Notes: a model not told the origin generated them from the sequence alone. Counted from the first letter of the stretch, positions 17,342 to 26,921 are shown. The stretch: DNA of 64,000 bases from Rhodoblastus sp963804045 (GCA_963804045.1 CAWDOR010000002.1:104287-168286); one strand, 5' to 3'. Program-made: numbers and translations.

Positions 17342-17368
17342 TTAGCACTCGCTTTCGGTGAGTGATAA
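17342..17368. promoter_or_regulatory. CIRCE operator (HrcA-binding) upstream of groESL
   Basis: TTAGCACTC (17342-17350), a 9-bp spacer and GAGTGATAA (17360-17368) match the CIRCE consensus TTAGCACTC-N9-GAGTGCTAA with one mismatch. It lies 63 bp upstream of groES, so the operon is expected to be repressed by HrcA and induced by heat. Confidence 0.95.
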
Positions 17369-17431
17369 CAGGCCATTCCTTTCACCCCGGCCGTCCGGTC
17401 GGCGGATTCAACCAAGCTAGAGGACATTATC

Positions 17432-17719
17432 ATGGCCTTCCGTCCCCTCCACGATCGCGTTGTCGTCAAGCGCCTTGAAGGCGAAGAAAAGACCAAGGGT
17501 GGCATCATCATCCCCGACACCGCCAAGGAAAAGCCGCAGGAAGGCGAAGTGGTCGCCGTCGGCCCCGGCGCCCGCGACGAATCCGGCAAGCTGGTTCCCC
17601 TGGACGTCAAGGCCGGCGACCGCGTGCTGTTCGGCAAATGGTCCGGCACCGAAGTCAAGATCGACGGCCAGGATTTGTTGATCATGAAGGAATCCGACAT
17701 CCTCGGGATCGTCGGCTGA
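17432..17719 (+). CDS. groES: Co-chaperonin GroES
   Basis: A 95-residue co-chaperonin that caps the GroEL cylinder. The sequence begins FRPLHDRVVVKRLEGEEKTKGGIIIPDTAKEKP (family start with mobile loop) and ends with SDILGIVG. It has normal length and an intact frame. It is the first gene of the CIRCE-controlled groESL operon, 65 bp ahead of groEL. Confidence 0.98.
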   Translation: MAFRPLHDRVVVKRLEGEEKTKGGIIIPDTAKEKPQEGEVVAVGPGARDESGKLVPLDVKAGDRVLFGKWSGTEVKIDGQDLLIMKESDILGIVG

Positions 17720-17784
17720 TATCGGTTCACCGATTTTCGTCGGCTGAATCCCTTCCCTTAAAAAATCTCGTTAGGAGCTGAAAA

Positions 17785-19425
17785 ATGGCTGCCAAAGAAG
17801 TCCGTTTCTCCACCGACGCCCGCGACCGTCTGCTGCGCGGCGTCGAAGTCCTCGCCAATGCGGTGAAGGTCACTTTGGGCCCGAAGGGCCGTAACGTCGT
17901 CATCGAAAAGTCCTTCGGCGCGCCGCGCATCACCAAGGACGGCGTCACCGTCGCCAAGGAAATCGAACTGGCTGACAAGTTCGAGAACCTCGGCGCCCAG
18001 ATGGTGCGCGAAGTCGCCTCCAAGCAGAATGACATCGCCGGCGACGGCACCACCACCGCCACCGTTCTCGCCGCCGCCATCGTCAAGGAAGGCGCCAAGG
18101 CGGTCGCCGCCGGTCTCAACCCGATGGATTTGAAGCGCGGCGTCGATCTCGCGGTCGAGGCGATTGTCGCCGACCTCAAGAAGAACTCGAAGAAGGTCAC
18201 CTCCAACGACGAAATCGCTCAGGTCGGCACCATCTCGGCCAATGGCGACACCTTCATCGGCTCGGAAATCGCCAATGCGATGGCCAAGGTCGGCAATGAA
18301 GGCGTGATCACCGTCGAAGAGGCCAAGAGCCTGGTCACCGAGACCGACATTGTCGAAGGCATGCAGTTCGACCGCGGCTATCTCAGCCCCTATTTCGTCA
18401 CCAATGCCGAGAAGATGATCGCGGAACTGGAAGACCCCTATATCCTCATCCACGAGAAGAAGCTCTCGACCCTGCAGCCGCTGCTGCCCGTGCTCGAAGC
18501 CGTGGTGCAGACCGGCAAGCCGTTGCTGATCGTCGCGGAAGACGTCGAAGGCGAGGCTCTGGCCACGCTGGTCGTCAACAAGCTGCGCGGCGGCCTCAAG
18601 ATCGCCGCCGTCAAGGCGCCGGGCTTCGGCGATCGCCGCAAGGCCATGCTGGAAGACATCGCCATCCTGACCGCCGGCACGGTGGTTTCGGAAGACGTCG
18701 GCATCAAGCTGGAAAACGTCACCCTGGCCATGCTGGGTCGCGCCAAGAAGGTGCGCCTCGACAAGGAAACCACCACCATTGTCGACGGCTCCGGCGACAA
18801 GAAGGACATCGAAGGCCGCATCGCCCAGATCAAGGCCCAGATCGAAGAGACCTCCTCGGACTATGACCGCGAGAAGCTCCAGGAGCGCCTGGCCAAGCTC
18901 GCCGGCGGCGTCGCCATCATCCGCGTCGGCGGCGCGACCGAAGTCGAAGTCAAGGAAAAGAAGGACCGCGTCGAAGACGCGCTGAACGCCACCCGCGCCG
19001 CGGTGGAAGAAGGCGTGTTGCCGGGCGGCGGCGTGGCCCTGCTGCGCTCGATCAAGGCGCTCGACGCCGTGGTCACCACCAACAGCGACCAGAAGACCGG
19101 CGTGGACATCGTCCGCAAGGCCATCCAGTCCCCCGCCCGCCAGATCGTCGACAACGCCGGCGCCGATGGCGCGGTCGTGGTCGGCAAGCTGATGGAATCG
19201 GCTGACTACGCCTTCGGCTTCGACGCCCAGTCGGGCCAATATGTCGACATGGTCAAGGCCGGCATCATCGACCCCACCAAGGTCGTGCGCACCGCCATTC
19301 AGGACGCGGCCTCGATCTCCGGCCTGCTGATCACCACCGAGGCGATCATCGTCGAAGCCCCGAAGAAGAACTCGGGCATGCCCGCCATGCCTCCGGGCGG
19401 CGGCATGGGCGGCATGGATTTCTGA
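17785..19425 (+). CDS. groEL: Chaperonin GroEL
   Basis: A 546-residue 60-kDa chaperonin that folds proteins in an ATP-driven ring with GroES. The N-terminus MAAKEVRFSTDARDRLLRGV is typical. The ATP-binding GDGTTTATVLA follows, then the conserved PGGGVALLR block, and a C-terminal GGM-rich tail (MPPGGGMGGMDF). A good ribosome-binding site, TTAGGAGCTG, precedes the ATG. The frame is complete. The long open frame on the opposite strand is a shadow. Confidence 0.98.
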   Translation: MAAKEVRFSTDARDRLLRGVEVLANAVKVTLGPKGRNVVIEKSFGAPRITKDGVTVAKEIELADKFENLGAQMVREVASKQNDIAGDGTTTATVLAAAIVKEGAKAVAAGLNPMDLKRGVDLAVEAIVADLKKNSKKVTSNDEIAQVGTISANGDTFIGSEIANAMAKVGNEGVITVEEAKSLVTETDIVEGMQFDRGYLSPYFVTNAEKMIAELEDPYILIHEKKLSTLQPLLPVLEAVVQTGKPLLIVAEDVEGEALATLVVNKLRGGLKIAAVKAPGFGDRRKAMLEDIAILTAGTVVSEDVGIKLENVTLAMLGRAKKVRLDKETTTIVDGSGDKKDIEGRIAQIKAQIEETSSDYDREKLQERLAKLAGGVAIIRVGGATEVEVKEKKDRVEDALNATRAAVEEGVLPGGGVALLRSIKALDAVVTTNSDQKTGVDIVRKAIQSPARQIVDNAGADGAVVVGKLMESADYAFGFDAQSGQYVDMVKAGIIDPTKVVRTAIQDAASISGLLITTEAIIVEAPKKNSGMPAMPPGGGMGGMDF

Positions 19426-19445
19426 TCCATTCCAAATCGTTCAGG

Positions 19446-19474
19446 AAAGGCCGCCGTAACAGGCGGCCTTTTTT
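19446..19474 (+). terminator. Rho-independent terminator of groESL
   Basis: AAAGGCCGCC, loop GTAACA, GGCGGCCTTT followed by T residues, 20 bp after the groEL stop: a 10-bp perfect stem with a T tail. Confidence 0.92.
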
Positions 19475-19724
19475 GTCCAAAATATATTGCTCAGGAATGT
19501 GGGGCGATCCCCGCCTGGCGCCCCGCGTCAAGTGGTCGCGGAACCGCTAATCATTCAATCCATTGTCCTGAATTATGAAAATTGCGACAAAATTGACCTT
19601 GGTCACGAATCCGACATGACGATAGCCACTTTCGCGCAGGCTTGATGCAGCATAACGCTTGGATTCGTTAGGCGATTTTAAGCAAACCGGAGTGGCGTCG
19701 CCGCCGTCCGCGCCGGAGGGGAAA

Positions 19725-20090
19725 ATGGATCAGCTGAACTCGAGGAAAATCATGGCCGCGCCGGAACCGGAAGATGGCTCGAAGACGGTCACGCGCGTCG
19801 AATTGCTCGACGCGGTCTATAACGCCTGTCCAACTCTGTCGCGCGCTCAGGCCCGTGAAATCTTCGAAATGACCCTGGACGAAATCGTCAACTCCCTGGT
19901 CGCCAACGACCCGGTCAAGCTGCGTTCCTTCGGCGCATTCTCGGTTCGCTCCAAGCGCGAGCGCATCGGCCGCAATCCGCGCACCGGCGTCGAGGCCAAG
20001 ATCACCGCGCGCCGCGTGCTGACTTTTAAAGCCTCGCCGACGCTGATCGCCAAGATCAATGGCGAAGCTCCGGTCGAAGACCGCGACTGA
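19725..20090 (+). CDS. ihfA: Integration host factor alpha-type DNA-bending protein (HU/IHF family)
   Basis: A 121-residue HU/IHF fold. The core VTRVELLDAVYNACPTLSRAQAREIFEMTLDEI, then KLRSFGAFSVRSKRERIGRNPRTG (the DNA-intercalating RNPxTG arm) and ARRVLTFKASPTLIAKING define the family. The last blocks are closer to the alpha subunit than to HU. The N-terminal ~15 residues are an extra tail. The start is the ATG at 19725 because GGAGGGG lies 4-10 bp upstream. An in-frame ATG at 19752 is the alternative. It could bend DNA in nucleoid organisation and recombination. Confidence 0.8.
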   Translation: MDQLNSRKIMAAPEPEDGSKTVTRVELLDAVYNACPTLSRAQAREIFEMTLDEIVNSLVANDPVKLRSFGAFSVRSKRERIGRNPRTGVEAKITARRVLTFKASPTLIAKINGEAPVEDRD

Positions 20091-20096
20091 GCGCGG

Positions 20097-21173
20097 TTAT
20101 TTCAGGCTAACGCCCAGAATTTTCTCATAGAAGGCGGCGATCTTCGCCGCCTCTTGCGCAATATCATGTTGCGCGAGCGCTTTCTCGCGCCCACGCGCGC
20201 CCATCGCCGCCGCCTTTGCCGGATCGGCGAGCAGCGGTTCGATCGCCGCGGCCAGGGCGTCCGCGTCATCGGGCCCCACCAGGAAACCGGTGTCGCCCTC
20301 GGCGACCAGTTGCGCCGCCGCGCCGACGCGGGTCGCGACCACCGCGGTTCCGCTGGCCATGGCTTCGAGCGGCGTCAGGCCAAACCCCTCCCAGCGCATG
20401 GGCGCCACATAGACGCTGACCAGGGCGAACCAATAGGGCATTGTTTCGCGGTCCTGCTCGCCGAGAAATCTTATGCGCCCGGTCAGCCCCGCCGCCGCGA
20501 TTTTCTCCTTCAGACCGGCGACGAACGCCTCATTGTCCGGGGTGGTCAGGCCAGTCAGCAGCAGCGTCGCCTCGGGATATTTCGGCAACAGGGCAATCGC
20601 AGCCTCGACCAGCACATCCGTGCCTTTTTGCGCGCGGATGCGGCCGAAGGCGCCCAGACCGAAAGAGCCGGGCAAGCCCGCCTCGCGCCAGGCGGCGGCG
20701 CGATCCGCCAGCGGCTTGAAACGCCCGACATCGACGCCATGATGAATGATGACGCAGGGGACTTCGAGATAGGCGGCCGAGCCCTCGGAGGTGGCGACCA
20801 CCCCGTCGATCCGCCTGAGCATCCAGCGGGTGAAAGCGCTCTGGCGGCGTTGGCCGGCCCAGGTGAAAACGATCTTCCATTTCTGCCGCAGCACTTGGCG
20901 CAGCAACAGGCCGACGATCAATTCGTCATTGCGCCGCGCGTGCCACAGCCGGAAGTTTCCGCGCGGCGGCTTGGACCAGCCGCGCGAAAAAATCTGACGG
21001 AAACGGATTTGCGGGACGTCTGGCGGCAGATGGGCGCCGACGCAGGCGACCGCGCCGAGCCGCGCCATATAAGGCGCCAGCGCCAGAATGGTTGAAGTCA
21101 CGCCGGAATAGCGTCGATGCAGATTGGGCGTGACGACCAGGAGCCGGCGCAGATCGGGCGCAACCGCAGCCAT
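20097..21173 (-). CDS. lpcC: Family GT4 glycosyltransferase, LpcC-like mannosyltransferase of the LPS core
   Basis: A 358-residue GT-B glycosyltransferase. The N-terminus LLVVTPNLHRRYSGVTSTILALAP recalls rhizobial LpcC, which adds mannose to the LPS core. The C-terminal domain has GAFGRIRAQKGTDVLVEA and the donor-binding E-x7-E (EGFGLTPLEAMASG). It is cytoplasmic or inner-membrane associated. The start is the ATG at 21173, as the frame's TTG at 21185 has no support. It is followed upstream by an L,D-transpeptidase gene on the same strand, 14 bp away, so both serve the envelope. The assignment as LpcC is by N-terminal resemblance. Confidence 0.7.
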   Translation of the reverse strand: MAAVAPDLRRLLVVTPNLHRRYSGVTSTILALAPYMARLGAVACVGAHLPPDVPQIRFRQIFSRGWSKPPRGNFRLWHARRNDELIVGLLLRQVLRQKWKIVFTWAGQRRQSAFTRWMLRRIDGVVATSEGSAAYLEVPCVIIHHGVDVGRFKPLADRAAAWREAGLPGSFGLGAFGRIRAQKGTDVLVEAAIALLPKYPEATLLLTGLTTPDNEAFVAGLKEKIAAAGLTGRIRFLGEQDRETMPYWFALVSVYVAPMRWEGFGLTPLEAMASGTAVVATRVGAAAQLVAEGDTGFLVGPDDADALAAAIEPLLADPAKAAAMGARGREKALAQHDIAQEAAKIAAFYEKILGVSLK

Positions 21174-21187
21174 GTTCGACGGCAAGG

Positions 21188-22618
21188 TCAGTGGGTCGGG
21201 ACGACGGCGGCGCTGGCCAGCTTGCGCGCCTGCTCTTTCGCGGCGCGTTCCTGCGCCGCCTGCTTGTCGCCGACGGCTTTGGCCGCTTTCGCCGTCGTTT
21301 CCCTGGCGGGCGGGGTGATCGTTTTGGCGAGTCTTTTCGTCTCGGGCTTTTTTGCGACCGGCGCGGCGGCGATTGGCGCGGGCGTTTCCGCCTTCGTGCT
21401 CTCGCCCTCGGATTTCGCGGGCTGTTTGTCGAAAGACATCAGCGAGGCGATCTTGTCGCGCGAGGCGCCGAGCGTATCTGCGGCGAGGTTTGCGACCGGC
21501 GGCTGGGCGTCGCGCCGCGCGCGGGCCTCCGCCTCGTCATGGGCCTTGGCGACGGCTTCGTCACGGGCTTGCGCTTGCGCCATTTTCACCGCCACGGCGA
21601 GAGGCGCCTGGCGAACCTTCTGGCCCTTGCCGCCATCCAGAGCCAGCTCGACCGGGGGAACCAGGGCGTCGGGACGGCTGACCTCCTCGATGCGATTGGC
21701 GAAGACCGGATGCTGGGCGCCGTCCTGATAGACCAGCCGCACCGGGCGTTCGCCCTGCGCCACCAAGGCGGCGACCTGGCGCTCGTCGGCGCGTTCGCGC
21801 TCGGCGACCAGAGCCTCCTCGGCCTGATTATAGGCCAGCGCCGGGCAGGGGGCTTCGGCGTCGAGCGGCTGGCCATTGGCCGATTTGGCGCCAAACACAT
21901 AATGGCCGCCGCAAACGCCGACGCTCACCTCATGATGGGTGGCCTCGAAATGTTCCGCGCCCTTATTCAACTCGCGCCAGAAGGGCATATTGGGATCCAG
22001 CCGATATTTGGCGAGATTCTTCGCATCCATATGGAAGGGATAGGCCTGCATCTGGATGGCGCGCTGACCGCCGGTGAAGGATTCCCGGGCCAGCGCGTAG
22101 ATTTCGGCGATCTGCCGGTCGGTCATTGAAAAACAACCCGCCGAGGAGCAGACGCCATGGACCATGACCGAACCGCCGGTCGCGCCATGGGCGCGGTCAT
22201 AGGCGTTGGGATAGCCGACATTGAAGGACAAGTAATAGGAGGAATTGGGATTCATCATCCCCGGGGTAACGGTGTAAAAACCTTCCGGCGACTGGCGGTC
22301 GCCCTCGTGGCGCTTGGGGCCGAGCTGGCCGGACCAGCGGCAGATCGGAAAAGCCTTGACCAGGACATAGGTCCCGTCGGGGCGCATTTTCCAGACTTCG
22401 AGCTCCGATTCCTTTTTATAGGCGCGGATCAGCATGGGGGAATCGGGGCTGACGCCCTTTTCCGCCAGCAAGGCCATGGTCTCGCTGGACAGGGCTTGCA
22501 TGGAGCGGCTGTTGTCAACGCTGTTGCAGCCCGAAAGCGCGCCGATCAGGCCAAGGCCCAGCAGCGTCGCCGTTTTCGGGCGAGCAATGGCGAGGCCGAA
22601 AGTTTTGCGCGCGCTCAT
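21188..22618 (-). CDS. YafK/ErfK-type murein L,D-transpeptidase lipoprotein
   Basis: A 476-residue exported enzyme. The N-terminal signal ends in LSGC, a lipobox, so it is probably anchored to a membrane. The YkuD catalytic centre is HGVCSSAGCFSM, with the active Cys in SAGCF. The C-terminal 200 residues are Ala/Lys/Glu-rich and low complexity, which is unusually long. The family forms 3-3 crosslinks or attaches or detaches proteins on peptidoglycan. The Ala/Lys-rich tail may be a flexible wall-binding extension. Confidence 0.85.
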   Translation of the reverse strand: MSARKTFGLAIARPKTATLLGLGLIGALSGCNSVDNSRSMQALSSETMALLAEKGVSPDSPMLIRAYKKESELEVWKMRPDGTYVLVKAFPICRWSGQLGPKRHEGDRQSPEGFYTVTPGMMNPNSSYYLSFNVGYPNAYDRAHGATGGSVMVHGVCSSAGCFSMTDRQIAEIYALARESFTGGQRAIQMQAYPFHMDAKNLAKYRLDPNMPFWRELNKGAEHFEATHHEVSVGVCGGHYVFGAKSANGQPLDAEAPCPALAYNQAEEALVAERERADERQVAALVAQGERPVRLVYQDGAQHPVFANRIEEVSRPDALVPPVELALDGGKGQKVRQAPLAVAVKMAQAQARDEAVAKAHDEAEARARRDAQPPVANLAADTLGASRDKIASLMSFDKQPAKSEGESTKAETPAPIAAAPVAKKPETKRLAKTITPPARETTAKAAKAVGDKQAAQERAAKEQARKLASAAVVPTH

Positions 22619-22779
22619 ATTCGTTTCGTCCCAGCGAGTCTCGGCCTCAGCAGCTTAATACCGCCGCCTTGCGCCAAGGTTTACCGCCATTAAGCTTACA
22701 ACTTCCTTGCCCAAGCGGTATGGAATTCGCGCGCATAGTGAAGGAAGCGTTAAGTTTACGCAAGCTTGGCTTTGAAAGG

Positions 22780-23745
22780 TCAGACCTTGCGGCCCATGGC
22801 CAGAAATTTTTCCTGGCGAGAGGCGCGAATCGTATCGGGCGGCAGATCGACGAAACGCGCCAGAGCATTGGCCATGGCGTCGCCGACCGACTGGATCGCC
22901 GCTTCGCGGTCGCGATGGGCGCCGCCCATGGGCTCGCGGACAATGCCGTCGATAATGCCGAACTTGTAGAGGTCCTGGGCGGTGATCTTCATGCTGGTGG
23001 CGGCGTCCTGGGCGCGCGAGGAATCGCGCCACAGGATCGAGGCCGAGGCTTCCGGCGAAGCCACGGTATAGATGGAATGTTCGAGCATCAGCACGACATT
23101 GCAGGCGGCTAAGCCCAGAGCGCCGCCGGAGCCGCCCTCGCCGATGACGGTGGCGACATTGGGCGTGCCCTGAATCAACGCGGCCTCGGTGGCGCGGGCG
23201 ATGGCCTCGGCCTGGCCGCGTTCTTCCGCCTCGATGCCGGGAAAGGCGCCGGCGGTGTCGACGAAGGACAGCACCGGCAGGTCGAAACGGTCGGCCATTT
23301 CCATGATGCGCACGGCCTTGCGATAGCCTTCCGGCTTGACCATGCCGAAATTATGCTTGAGCCGCGAGGCCGTGTCCGAGCCTTTTTCCTGGCCGAGGAT
23401 GGCGACCGACTGGCCGCGGAACCGGCCGAGACCGCAGATGATCGCCTCGTCCTCGGCGAATTTGCGGTCGCCGGCGAGCGGGGTGAAATCCTCGATCAGC
23501 CCGGCGATGTAATCGACGCAATGCGGGCGTTGCGGATGGCGGGCGACCTGGGTCTTCTGCCAGGGCGTGAGATTGGCGTAGAGATCGGCCAGGGCTTTGG
23601 AGGCCTTGGCCTCCAGCTTGGCCAGCTCATCGGCGATATTGGGCGAATCCTTCTGGCCCGACAAAGCGCGCAGGTCTTCGACCCGCGCCTCCAGTTCGGC
23701 GACGGGCTTTTCGAAATCGAGATAGGAGGGCTGTTGAGAAGCCAT
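22780..23745 (-). CDS. accA: Acetyl-CoA carboxylase carboxyltransferase subunit alpha
   Basis: A 321-residue AccA, which with AccD transfers the carboxyl group from biotin to acetyl-CoA, the first step of fatty-acid synthesis. Full-length family blocks are YLDFEKPVAELEARVEDL at the N-terminus, GRFRGQSVAILGQEKG and VIGEGGSGGALG. The start is the ATG at 23745 (MASQQPSYL). Three residues further upstream in the open frame are not needed. Its stop is followed by an intergenic gap before the L,D-transpeptidase. Confidence 0.97.
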   Translation of the reverse strand: MASQQPSYLDFEKPVAELEARVEDLRALSGQKDSPNIADELAKLEAKASKALADLYANLTPWQKTQVARHPQRPHCVDYIAGLIEDFTPLAGDRKFAEDEAIICGLGRFRGQSVAILGQEKGSDTASRLKHNFGMVKPEGYRKAVRIMEMADRFDLPVLSFVDTAGAFPGIEAEERGQAEAIARATEAALIQGTPNVATVIGEGGSGGALGLAACNVVLMLEHSIYTVASPEASASILWRDSSRAQDAATSMKITAQDLYKFGIIDGIVREPMGGAHRDREAAIQSVGDAMANALARFVDLPPDTIRASRQEKFLAMGRKV

Positions 23746-23892
23746 GGGCCCCACTGGTCACGGCGCGAAGCCGGCAAAAGCAAGCCGGCCTCGGATTGAA
23801 AGGCGCGCGGAAACTGGCCATTTCCGCGCGGGAAGTCAAGTGACGACGGGACTGTTGGGCTCAAGCCCTGAAGGCCCAGCGGTCAGCCGACG

Positions 23893-25479
23893 TCAGAACT
23901 TCAGCGCCTGCGCCTGTTTCACCCCCGGCAGCGCCGAGATTTTGGCGAAAACTTCTTCGGGCACGTCGCCGTCCACCGCCACCAGGGCTATGGCCGAACC
24001 GCCTTCGGCGTCGCGGCCCAAGGCGAAAGTGGCGATATTGACTTTGGCCTCGCCGAGCAGGCTGGCGAACCGGCCGATGAAACCGGGCTTGTCCGCGTTG
24101 GAGACATAGATCATTGAGGGCGCGAATTCGGCCTCGGCGCGTATCCCGGCGATTTCGACGATGCGTGGCTTGCCATCGTTGAACACCGAGCCGGACAGCG
24201 AAAAGCTTCCAGTTTCGCTCTCCACCGTCAGGCTCACCAGCGAATCGTAATCGCCTTCGGCGGCGCGGGTGGTTTCGTCTATGACCATGCCGCGCTCGCG
24301 CGCCACCACCGGCGCCGAGACGACATTGACGTCGGCCAGCATGGGGCGCAGGAAGCCGGCGATCGCCGCCGCGCTCAGCGCCTTGGTTTTCAACTCGCCG
24401 ACATGGCCCTCATAGGTGAGCGTCAGCTTTTTCACGCCGGCCTTGGTCATCTGCCCGGCGAAGGAGCCGAGCCTTTCGGCGAGCGCGATGAAGGGTTTGA
24501 GTTTCGGCGCCTCTTCCGCGGTGATCGAGGGAAAATTAATGGCGTTGCTGATCGCGCCGCGGGTCAAATAATCGGCCATTTGCTCGGCGACCTGAAGCGC
24601 GACATTCTCCTGGGCCTCATTGGTCGAGGCGCCCAGATGCGGCGTGCAGACCACATGGGGATGGCCAAACAGCACATTATTGACGGCGGGCTCCTCGACG
24701 AAGACGTCGAAGGCGGCGCCGGCGACATGGCCGCTGTCGAGCGCGGCGCGCAGGGCGGCTTCGTCCACCAGCCCGCCACGCGCGCAATTGACGATGCGCA
24801 CGCCCTTTTTGGTCTTGGCGAGATTTTCCGCCGAGAGGATATTCTTGGTCTGCGCGGTCATGGGCGTGTGCAAGGTGATGAAATCGGCGCGCGCCAGCAG
24901 ATCGGCCAGCTCCACCTTTTCCACGCCGAGATTTTTGGCGCGTTCCGGCGACAGGAAGGGGTCGAAGGCGATCACCCGCATTTTCAGGCCGAGCGCGCGG
25001 TCGGCGACGATCGCGCCAATATTGCCGCAGCCGATCACGCCCAGCGTTTTTCCGGTAATTTCCACGCCCATAAAACGGTTCTTTTCCCATTTTCCGGCCT
25101 GGGTGGAGGCGTCGGCGGCGGGAATTTCGCGAGCCAGCGCGAACATCATGGCGATGGCGTGTTCGGCGGTGGTGATGGAATTGCCGAAGGGCGTGTTCAT
25201 GACGATGACGCCGCGCGCCGTGGCGGCGGGAATGTCGACATTGTCGACGCCAATGCCGGCGCGGCCCACGACTTTCAAATTCTTGGCGTTTTCCAGGATT
25301 TTGGCGGTGACCTTGGTCGCCGAGCGGATCGCCAGCCCGTCATAATCGCCGATGATGGCGGCGAGTTTTTCCTTGTCCTTGCCGAGCGCTGGCTGGAAAT
25401 CGACATCGACGCCGCGCTCCCTGAAAATGGCGAGGGCGGCGGGGGACAAAGCATCGGAAATGAGCACGCGAGGGGCCAT
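23893..25479 (-). CDS. serA: D-3-phosphoglycerate dehydrogenase
   Basis: A 528-residue SerA, the first enzyme of serine synthesis, oxidising 3-phosphoglycerate with NAD+. It has the long form: substrate/nucleotide domains (VVGRAGIGVDNVD, GVIGCGNIGAIV as dinucleotide fold), the catalytic Arg/Glu/His blocks (NCARGGLVDE and PHLGASTNEA), then an intervening domain and a C-terminal ACT domain that senses serine. The start is the ATG at 25479, following GAGGAATCCCC. The frame stays open 66 codons further but those residues are not SerA. serC lies upstream on the same strand. Confidence 0.97.
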   Translation of the reverse strand: MAPRVLISDALSPAALAIFRERGVDVDFQPALGKDKEKLAAIIGDYDGLAIRSATKVTAKILENAKNLKVVGRAGIGVDNVDIPAATARGVIVMNTPFGNSITTAEHAIAMMFALAREIPAADASTQAGKWEKNRFMGVEITGKTLGVIGCGNIGAIVADRALGLKMRVIAFDPFLSPERAKNLGVEKVELADLLARADFITLHTPMTAQTKNILSAENLAKTKKGVRIVNCARGGLVDEAALRAALDSGHVAGAAFDVFVEEPAVNNVLFGHPHVVCTPHLGASTNEAQENVALQVAEQMADYLTRGAISNAINFPSITAEEAPKLKPFIALAERLGSFAGQMTKAGVKKLTLTYEGHVGELKTKALSAAAIAGFLRPMLADVNVVSAPVVARERGMVIDETTRAAEGDYDSLVSLTVESETGSFSLSGSVFNDGKPRIVEIAGIRAEAEFAPSMIYVSNADKPGFIGRFASLLGEAKVNIATFALGRDAEGGSAIALVAVDGDVPEEVFAKISALPGVKQAQALKF

Positions 25480-25524
25480 TGGGGATTCCTCTGTTTTTTG
25501 GATTTTATGATGTTGAAGCGAAAA

Positions 25525-25556
25525 GCCCCGCTTCGGCGGAAATTCCAAAGCGGGGC
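25525..25556 (-). terminator. Hairpin between serC and serA
   Basis: GCCCCGCTT and AAGCGGGGC form a 9-bp stem with a 14-nt loop between serC and serA. On the minus strand it is followed by TTTTCGC. It could terminate or attenuate the transcript from serC into serA. Confidence 0.6.
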
Positions 25557-25583
25557 TCAAAGATTTGCTGTCGTGGCTGCGCC

Positions 25584-26744
25584 TTATGCCGCGAGTTCGG
25601 CTTTGGCGGCCGCAAAGGCCCAGTCGAGCCAGTGGGTCAGGGCGGCGACATCCGCCGCTTCCACGGTGGCGCCGCACCAGATGCGCAGGCCGGGGGGCGC
25701 GTCGCGATAGGCGCCAATGTCATAGCCGGCCTTTTCCTTCTCGACCAATGAGGCGAGTTTCTTGGCGAAAGCCGCCTGGGCCTCGGGTGCCAGCGCCGCC
25801 ACAGCGGGATCGATCACTTTCAGGCAGACGGAGGTGTTGGAGCGGATCGCCGCGTCCTTGGCCAAAAAGCCCGCCCAGCTGCTATTCGCCACCCAGTCGG
25901 CCAGAATTTTGGTGTTGGCGTCGGCGCGGGCGATCAGCGCGTCAAGTCCGCCCAGGCTTTTGCCCCAGTTGAGCGCGTCAAGATAATCCTCGACGCAGAG
26001 CATGGAGGGCGTGTTGATGGTCTCGCCCTCGAAAATCCCCTCGATCAGCTTGCCGCTCTTGGTCATGCGGAAAATTTTTGGGAGAGGCCAGGCCGGGGAA
26101 TAGCTTTCCAGCCGCTCCACCGCGCGCGGGGAAAGGATCAGCACGCCATGCGCGCCTTCGCCGCCCAGAGCCTTCTGCCAGCTATAGGTGACGACATCGA
26201 GCTTGGCCCAGTCGAGTTTCTGGGCGAAGGCGGCGGAAGTGGCGTCGGCGATGGTCAAGCCCTTGCGATCGGCCGCGATCCAGTCGCCATTGGGCGCGCG
26301 GACGCCCGAGGTGGTGCCGTTCCAGGTGAAGATGACGTCATGGTCGAAATTGACGCTGGCGAGATCGGGCAGCTCGCCATAGGGCGCCTTGAGGACGGTC
26401 GTGTCCTTGAGCTTGAGCTGCTTGACGATGTCGGTGACCCAGCCCTCGCCAAAGCTTTCCCAGGCTATGGCCGTGACCGGGCGGGCGCCGAGCAGCGACC
26501 ACATGGCCATTTCCACCGCGCCGGTGTCGGAGGCCGGGACGATGCCGATGCGATAATCGGCGGGAACCTGAAGCACTTCGCGAGTGAGATCGATGGACAG
26601 CTTGAGCTTGGTCTTGCCGATCTTGGCGCGATGCGAACGGCCAAGCGGCGCGTCCTTCAGGGCGTCCAGCGACCAGCCGGGGCGCTTGGCGCAGGGGCCG
26701 GAAGAAAAATTCGGGCATTTCGGCAAAACGGCGGGCTTCTGCAT
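25584..26744 (-). CDS. serC: Phosphoserine aminotransferase
   Basis: A 386-residue pyridoxal-phosphate enzyme that converts 3-phosphohydroxypyruvate and glutamate to phosphoserine, the second step after SerA. The N-terminus CPNFSSGPCAKRPGW is family-typical. VTYSWQKALGGEGAHG contains the PLP lysine, and LRIWCGATV ends the protein. The start is the second ATG at 26744, because GGGAGG lies 6 bp upstream. The preceding ATG at 26750 directly abuts that Shine-Dalgarno. It is the alphaproteobacterial type. Confidence 0.93.
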   Translation of the reverse strand: MQKPAVLPKCPNFSSGPCAKRPGWSLDALKDAPLGRSHRAKIGKTKLKLSIDLTREVLQVPADYRIGIVPASDTGAVEMAMWSLLGARPVTAIAWESFGEGWVTDIVKQLKLKDTTVLKAPYGELPDLASVNFDHDVIFTWNGTTSGVRAPNGDWIAADRKGLTIADATSAAFAQKLDWAKLDVVTYSWQKALGGEGAHGVLILSPRAVERLESYSPAWPLPKIFRMTKSGKLIEGIFEGETINTPSMLCVEDYLDALNWGKSLGGLDALIARADANTKILADWVANSSWAGFLAKDAAIRSNTSVCLKVIDPAVAALAPEAQAAFAKKLASLVEKEKAGYDIGAYRDAPPGLRIWCGATVEAADVAALTHWLDWAFAAAKAELAA

Positions 26745-26921
26745 TTCCATCCTCCCAGATGGGCGGCGTCGCGTTGGGGCGAGCTGTCCCAATGCCGCGA
26801 TTACGCTCCTGTCACACGGCGGTCAAGCGAGAGGATTGTCGCAGGGCGGCGCAACTGTTTTCCGCAGGGGCGTTTTATGTTACAAGCCAACAAAATTTCC
26901 TCGATCACAAGGGTATTCCGC

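Noticed and set aside
17758..19239. 493-residue open frame antisense to groEL
   Set aside because: GroEL is unmistakable on the plus strand. The antisense frame is an effect of GC-rich third positions.
24403..25710. 435-residue open frame antisense to serA
   Set aside because: Composition (His/Gly/Arg/Ala-rich) is a mirror of serA, with no domain and no ribosome-binding site.
26148..26876. Long N-terminal extension of rlmN
   Set aside because: Antisense to serC and unrelated to RlmN. A start at 26922 or 26877 is used instead.
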